From Acidobacteriota bacterium (GTDB lineage: Bacteria > Acidobacteriota > Blastocatellia > Pyrinomonadales > Pyrinomonadaceae), in NCBI GenBank assembly GCA_019639135.1, contig JAHBSL010000003.1, forward strand, positions 124,001 to 188,000: a stretch of DNA of 64,000 nt. The letters run 5' to 3'. Numbering within the stretch: the stretch's first letter is position 1; every line of letters begins with the position of its first letter. Below, one piece after another: positions 61,756 to 64,000 of this stretch. The position numbers and the translations under genes were made by a program. The notes under the pieces were generated by a model. It made no database searches. It was not told where the DNA came from and worked only from the letters and a program-made list of their open reading frames with translations.

Positions 61756-62430
61756 CTAGCGGTTCAATTCCTGCTGAACCATCGACCGCAGCTCGGGCTC
61801 GCTCAGCCTAAGCATCCGGCGGCCATTGACGAAAAAGGTCGGCGTTCCGCGAACGCCCGCCGCTCGCCCATCGGCAAAGTCGCGGTCAACCTTTTGGTTG
61901 TGCTTTGGGTCGGTAACGGAGGCTTTCAGTTGCTCCATGTTGAGCCCGATCTCGCCCGCCCACTTGTCAAAAAGCGTGCTCGGTTCGGGGCGAACGGGCT
62001 GCGGCCCGCCTCCGTGGATCTCGCCCCACATCGACTGGTTGACGAACATCTTGTCCATCATTTCCCAATATTTGCCCTGCTCGCCGGCGGCCTCAAGATA
62101 GGCGGCCGCGAGCCGGGAATTCTTATGGAACGGCATATAGCGGATGACGAGCCGGACATTGCCCTGAAACTCGCTCATCACCTTTTTGACCGCCGGGGCG
62201 AAGGCGGCGCAGGATTCGCATTCGGGGTCGAGGAATTCGACGATCGTAACTTTCGTATTCGCCGGACCGAGCGTCGGGCTATCAGGCCGGATGAGCGTAG
62301 CTTCGACCTCGGCCTTGTCGATCTTCTGAACCGCCGGTGCGCTCGAGCTCCGGTAAAGAAATGTTCCGATCACGGCCGCGGCGACGATCAGGCCGCCGAC
62401 AACTAACAGAGTTTTTACTTCTTTCGTCAT
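61756..62430 (-). CDS. DsbA/BdbD-like thiol oxidoreductase
   Basis: 224 residues. An N-terminal membrane anchor (VKTLLVVGGLIVAAAVIGTF) leads to a thioredoxin fold with Cys71 and Cys74 in FLDPECESCAAFAPA. The cis-Pro is in VRGTPTFFVNGRRM. It introduces disulfides into exported proteins. The DsbB-like gene just upstream on the same strand (3 bases between) reoxidises it, as in BdbD/BdbC pairs. Confidence 0.92.
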   Translation of the reverse strand: MTKEVKTLLVVGGLIVAAAVIGTFLYRSSSAPAVQKIDKAEVEATLIRPDSPTLGPANTKVTIVEFLDPECESCAAFAPAVKKVMSEFQGNVRLVIRYMPFHKNSRLAAAYLEAAGEQGKYWEMMDKMFVNQSMWGEIHGGGPQPVRPEPSTLFDKWAGEIGLNMEQLKASVTDPKHNQKVDRDFADGRAAGVRGTPTFFVNGRRMLRLSEPELRSMVQQELNR

Positions 62431-62432
62431 TA

Positions 62433-62885
62433 TTATTCGTTAGGTCTTGATCCGGGCCGGTAAATGATCAAACAAAAAAGTATCACGGCAAAGGATGCGA
62501 GCGACATCAATGGAATGGTTATAAAGCCGAAGAGTTCAAGCTGGCGTGCGTTGCAGGGAACGCCTTCGGTGCAGGGCGTTATCTCCTCCGGAATGATGCC
62601 GTAGTAGAGCAGGTTGTGATATGCGGCGATGGCGAGACCGATCACCGTCAGCACCATCGCATACCGACGCCAGCCCGCGTCGCGATAGGCGATCCCGATG
62701 CCGATGATCACCACCAGCGGGTATAGAGCGATCCGCTGGTACCAGCAAAGCACGCACGGCGGAAACTCGAACACCTCGCTCAGCACGAGGCTGCCGACCA
62801 ACCCCGCAAGTGCTATCGCCCACGCCGCATAGGCAGCAAGAAGCGGGCCGCCCGCACCCGAAAGTTCCTCATTACTTTCGCTCAC
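62433..62885 (-). CDS. DsbB/BdbC-like disulfide formation protein
   Basis: The 150-residue protein has four membrane helices and two Cys pairs: Cys44/Cys47 in FPPCVLCWYQR and Cys105/Cys111 in ITPCTEGVPCNAR. This is the DsbB layout. Pairs transfer electrons from DsbA to quinone. Its stop is three bases before the partner gene, so they form an operon. Confidence 0.93.
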   Translation of the reverse strand: MSESNEELSGAGGPLLAAYAAWAIALAGLVGSLVLSEVFEFPPCVLCWYQRIALYPLVVIIGIGIAYRDAGWRRYAMVLTVIGLAIAAYHNLLYYGIIPEEITPCTEGVPCNARQLELFGFITIPLMSLASFAVILFCLIIYRPGSRPNE

Positions 62886-63040
62886 GTTGATATTTAATCA
62901 TTGCTCCGTGCCTGAGGTGAACTCGGGCCTGAACGATTTTTCTTCGTTGCCCGATAAGTTTTTTTGCCGGTGACGGAACTTTTCTCGTCTGAGGGTCGTT
63001 AGTCTCCTGTGTCACAAGGCGGTTGGAGGTAATTTTTACA

Positions 63041-63739
63041 GTGAAAAAAATCGGAATTCTAATATTCATCATAGCGTTAGTGGTCGGACTCGTTCTCGGC
63101 AATCTCTTTTCGTTCGGCAAGGTCGCAGCCGGCGATCTGATCAACATCTCGTTCGGGAAAGGCGTTCGCGGCTCGGGCAATGTTACTGCAGAAAAACGTT
63201 CGGTCGAGGCTTTTGAGGGCATCAAGGTGAGCGGTATCTTCCGCGTCGAGGCGGTCGCGGGCCGTGAGCAAAGCGTTGAGATCGAGGCGGACGACAACCT
63301 TCTTCCGCTTATCACCACCGAGGTCCGCGACGGAGTTCTGGTCATCGGAACCAAAGAGAGCATTCGGCCTACGAGCACCCTCGTAGTTCGCGTTTCAAAC
63401 CCGACGATCGCGAAGATCCAAAGTTCCGGCGTAGCAAAGGTCACGGCTTCGGAACTCACAGGACCGTTCGAACTCGATATGAGCGGAGCCTCGAAGGCCG
63501 AACTCAAAGGCAACGTCAGCGAGCTCAAGGTGAGCGTTAGCGGTGCCGCAAAGATCGAAGCGACCGAACTTCAGGCTGCAAACGCGGATATCAAGGCAAG
63601 CGGTGCATGCAAGGTCAACGTCGCCGTTACGGGCGAACTCAAGGCAAATGCCAGCGGCGCAAGCAAGATCTACTACACGGGCGAACCGGCAAACATTATC
63701 AGGAACACTTCCGGTGCTTCAAGAGTGAAGCAAATGTAG
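63041..63739 (+). CDS. Exported DUF2807 (head-GIN) adhesin-like protein
   Basis: The start is at GTG 63041 with GGAGG 11 bases before. 232 residues. A signal/anchor segment (KKIGILIFIIALVVGLVLGN) leads to a DUF2807 beta-helix: VEAFEGIKVSGIFRVEAVAG, EIEADDNLLPLITTEVRDGV, and repeated SGASKAEL, SGAAKIEA, SGASKIYY units. It is probably exposed in the periplasm or at the surface. Function unknown. Followed by a terminator. Confidence 0.88.
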   Translation: MKKIGILIFIIALVVGLVLGNLFSFGKVAAGDLINISFGKGVRGSGNVTAEKRSVEAFEGIKVSGIFRVEAVAGREQSVEIEADDNLLPLITTEVRDGVLVIGTKESIRPTSTLVVRVSNPTIAKIQSSGVAKVTASELTGPFELDMSGASKAELKGNVSELKVSVSGAAKIEATELQAANADIKASGACKVNVAVTGELKANASGASKIYYTGEPANIIRNTSGASRVKQM

Positions 63740-63772
63740 GGTGAAGACCGTTCCTCCCTTCACCATGCCAAG

Positions 63773-63810
63773 GCCCGAGACGCGGAGCAAGACCGCATCT
63801 CGGGCTTTTT
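63773..63810 (+). terminator. Rho-independent terminator after the DUF2807 gene
   Basis: GCCCGAGA and TCTCGGGC pair, with inner GCGG/CCGC after one mismatch and a short loop. TTTTTC follows. Confidence 0.85.
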
Positions 63811-63841
63811 CATTTTCCGCAATTCGCCTTAAAATCCTGCC

Positions 63842-64000
63842 ATGGCGATAATGCTCAAACACCGCACGCACATGATCGCAACGATCGCCGTGCTGGCGAT
63901 CATCTTCATTGCCGTTATTCAGATCATCCGCGTCAACCGCGAGGAACCGCCGAAGCCGGTCATTGTCCAAAAGACATACACAAGCGGAAACTTCGCCGGC
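63842..64000 (+). CDS. Membrane-anchored protein (3' end outside window)
   Basis: An open frame from the ATG at 63842 runs to the end of the window, 53 codons. MAIMLKHRTHMIATIAVLAI then IFIAVIQIIRVNREEPPKPV shows one N-terminal membrane helix. A Pro-rich linker and VQKTYTSGNFAG follow, so an exported domain should come next. The family cannot be told. Confidence 0.65.
   Translation, partial: MAIMLKHRTHMIATIAVLAIIFIAVIQIIRVNREEPPKPVIVQKTYTSGNFAG

Overview
The window looks like a chromosomal segment of a GC-rich, diderm, soil-type bacterium, most probably Acidobacteriota and perhaps class Blastocatellia. This is an inference from gene content and style, not a database match. The pointers are split LPS-heptose genes (rfaE1/rfaE2), a secreted protein with six FG-GAP repeats, a DUF5996 protein, a small CWHK/CGARR protein and an MqnD-like futalosine-pathway enzyme. 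Intergenic regions are also packed with degenerate short tandem repeats of 7, 8 or 9 bases. No rRNA, CRISPR array, complete insertion sequence or prophage is visible. Three tRNA genes are present: His, Arg(TCT) and selenocysteine (UCA).

Layout. 1-2033: a partial secreted alpha/beta hydrolase, a DNA methyltransferase and a truncated BRO-N protein. 2210-6325: ATP synthase genes b', b, delta, alpha, gamma, closed by a terminator; beta and epsilon are absent. 6326-10070: a cassette with a 41-codon peptide ORF, an unusual non-secreted subtilase with a triple CRxxPxxCR repeat tail and a 79-residue acidic protein, then a small membrane gene with an in-frame TGA and a VanZ-like protein. 10281-19436: alanine dehydrogenase, MqnD-like, SAM methyltransferase, UbiX and LarB genes. 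They are separated by decayed gene pieces (an FG-GAP tip and an RHS tip), two copies of a triple-hairpin element and a long repeat-filled stretch. 19437-31316: an acyl-CoA dehydrogenase behind a FadR-like operator, a cupin, a nuclease/HAS-barrel-like/methyltransferase group, RsmE, the heptose genes, and the FG-GAP and secreted subtilase genes. 31392-41657: tRNAs and mostly housekeeping genes (cmk, glycerophosphodiesterase, threonine aldolase, rpiB, an S1C protease with TPRs).

41658-45582 reads as a small accessory or defence-like island. It has a conserved hypothetical, a two-gene module whose second protein looks like a PD-(D/E)XK nuclease, a DUF433/PIN-like toxin-antitoxin pair with a long gene overlap, and an XRE regulator coupled to a nuclease-like protein. 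REP-like repeats follow. 46130-64000 returns to core functions: a CbbQ-type ATPase, PhoX, membrane proteins, topA, a YkgJ-type protein, dprA, a four-helix-bundle gene bracketed by inverted repeats, selC, an M20 peptidase, an S1/P1 nuclease, a KS-alpha-like FabF, a DsbA/DsbB-type pair and a DUF2807 protein.

The most interesting items are the subtilase cassette, the four-helix-bundle gene between 17-bp inverted repeats beside selC, the triple-hairpin element with compensating changes, the repeat system as a whole, and the accessory island.
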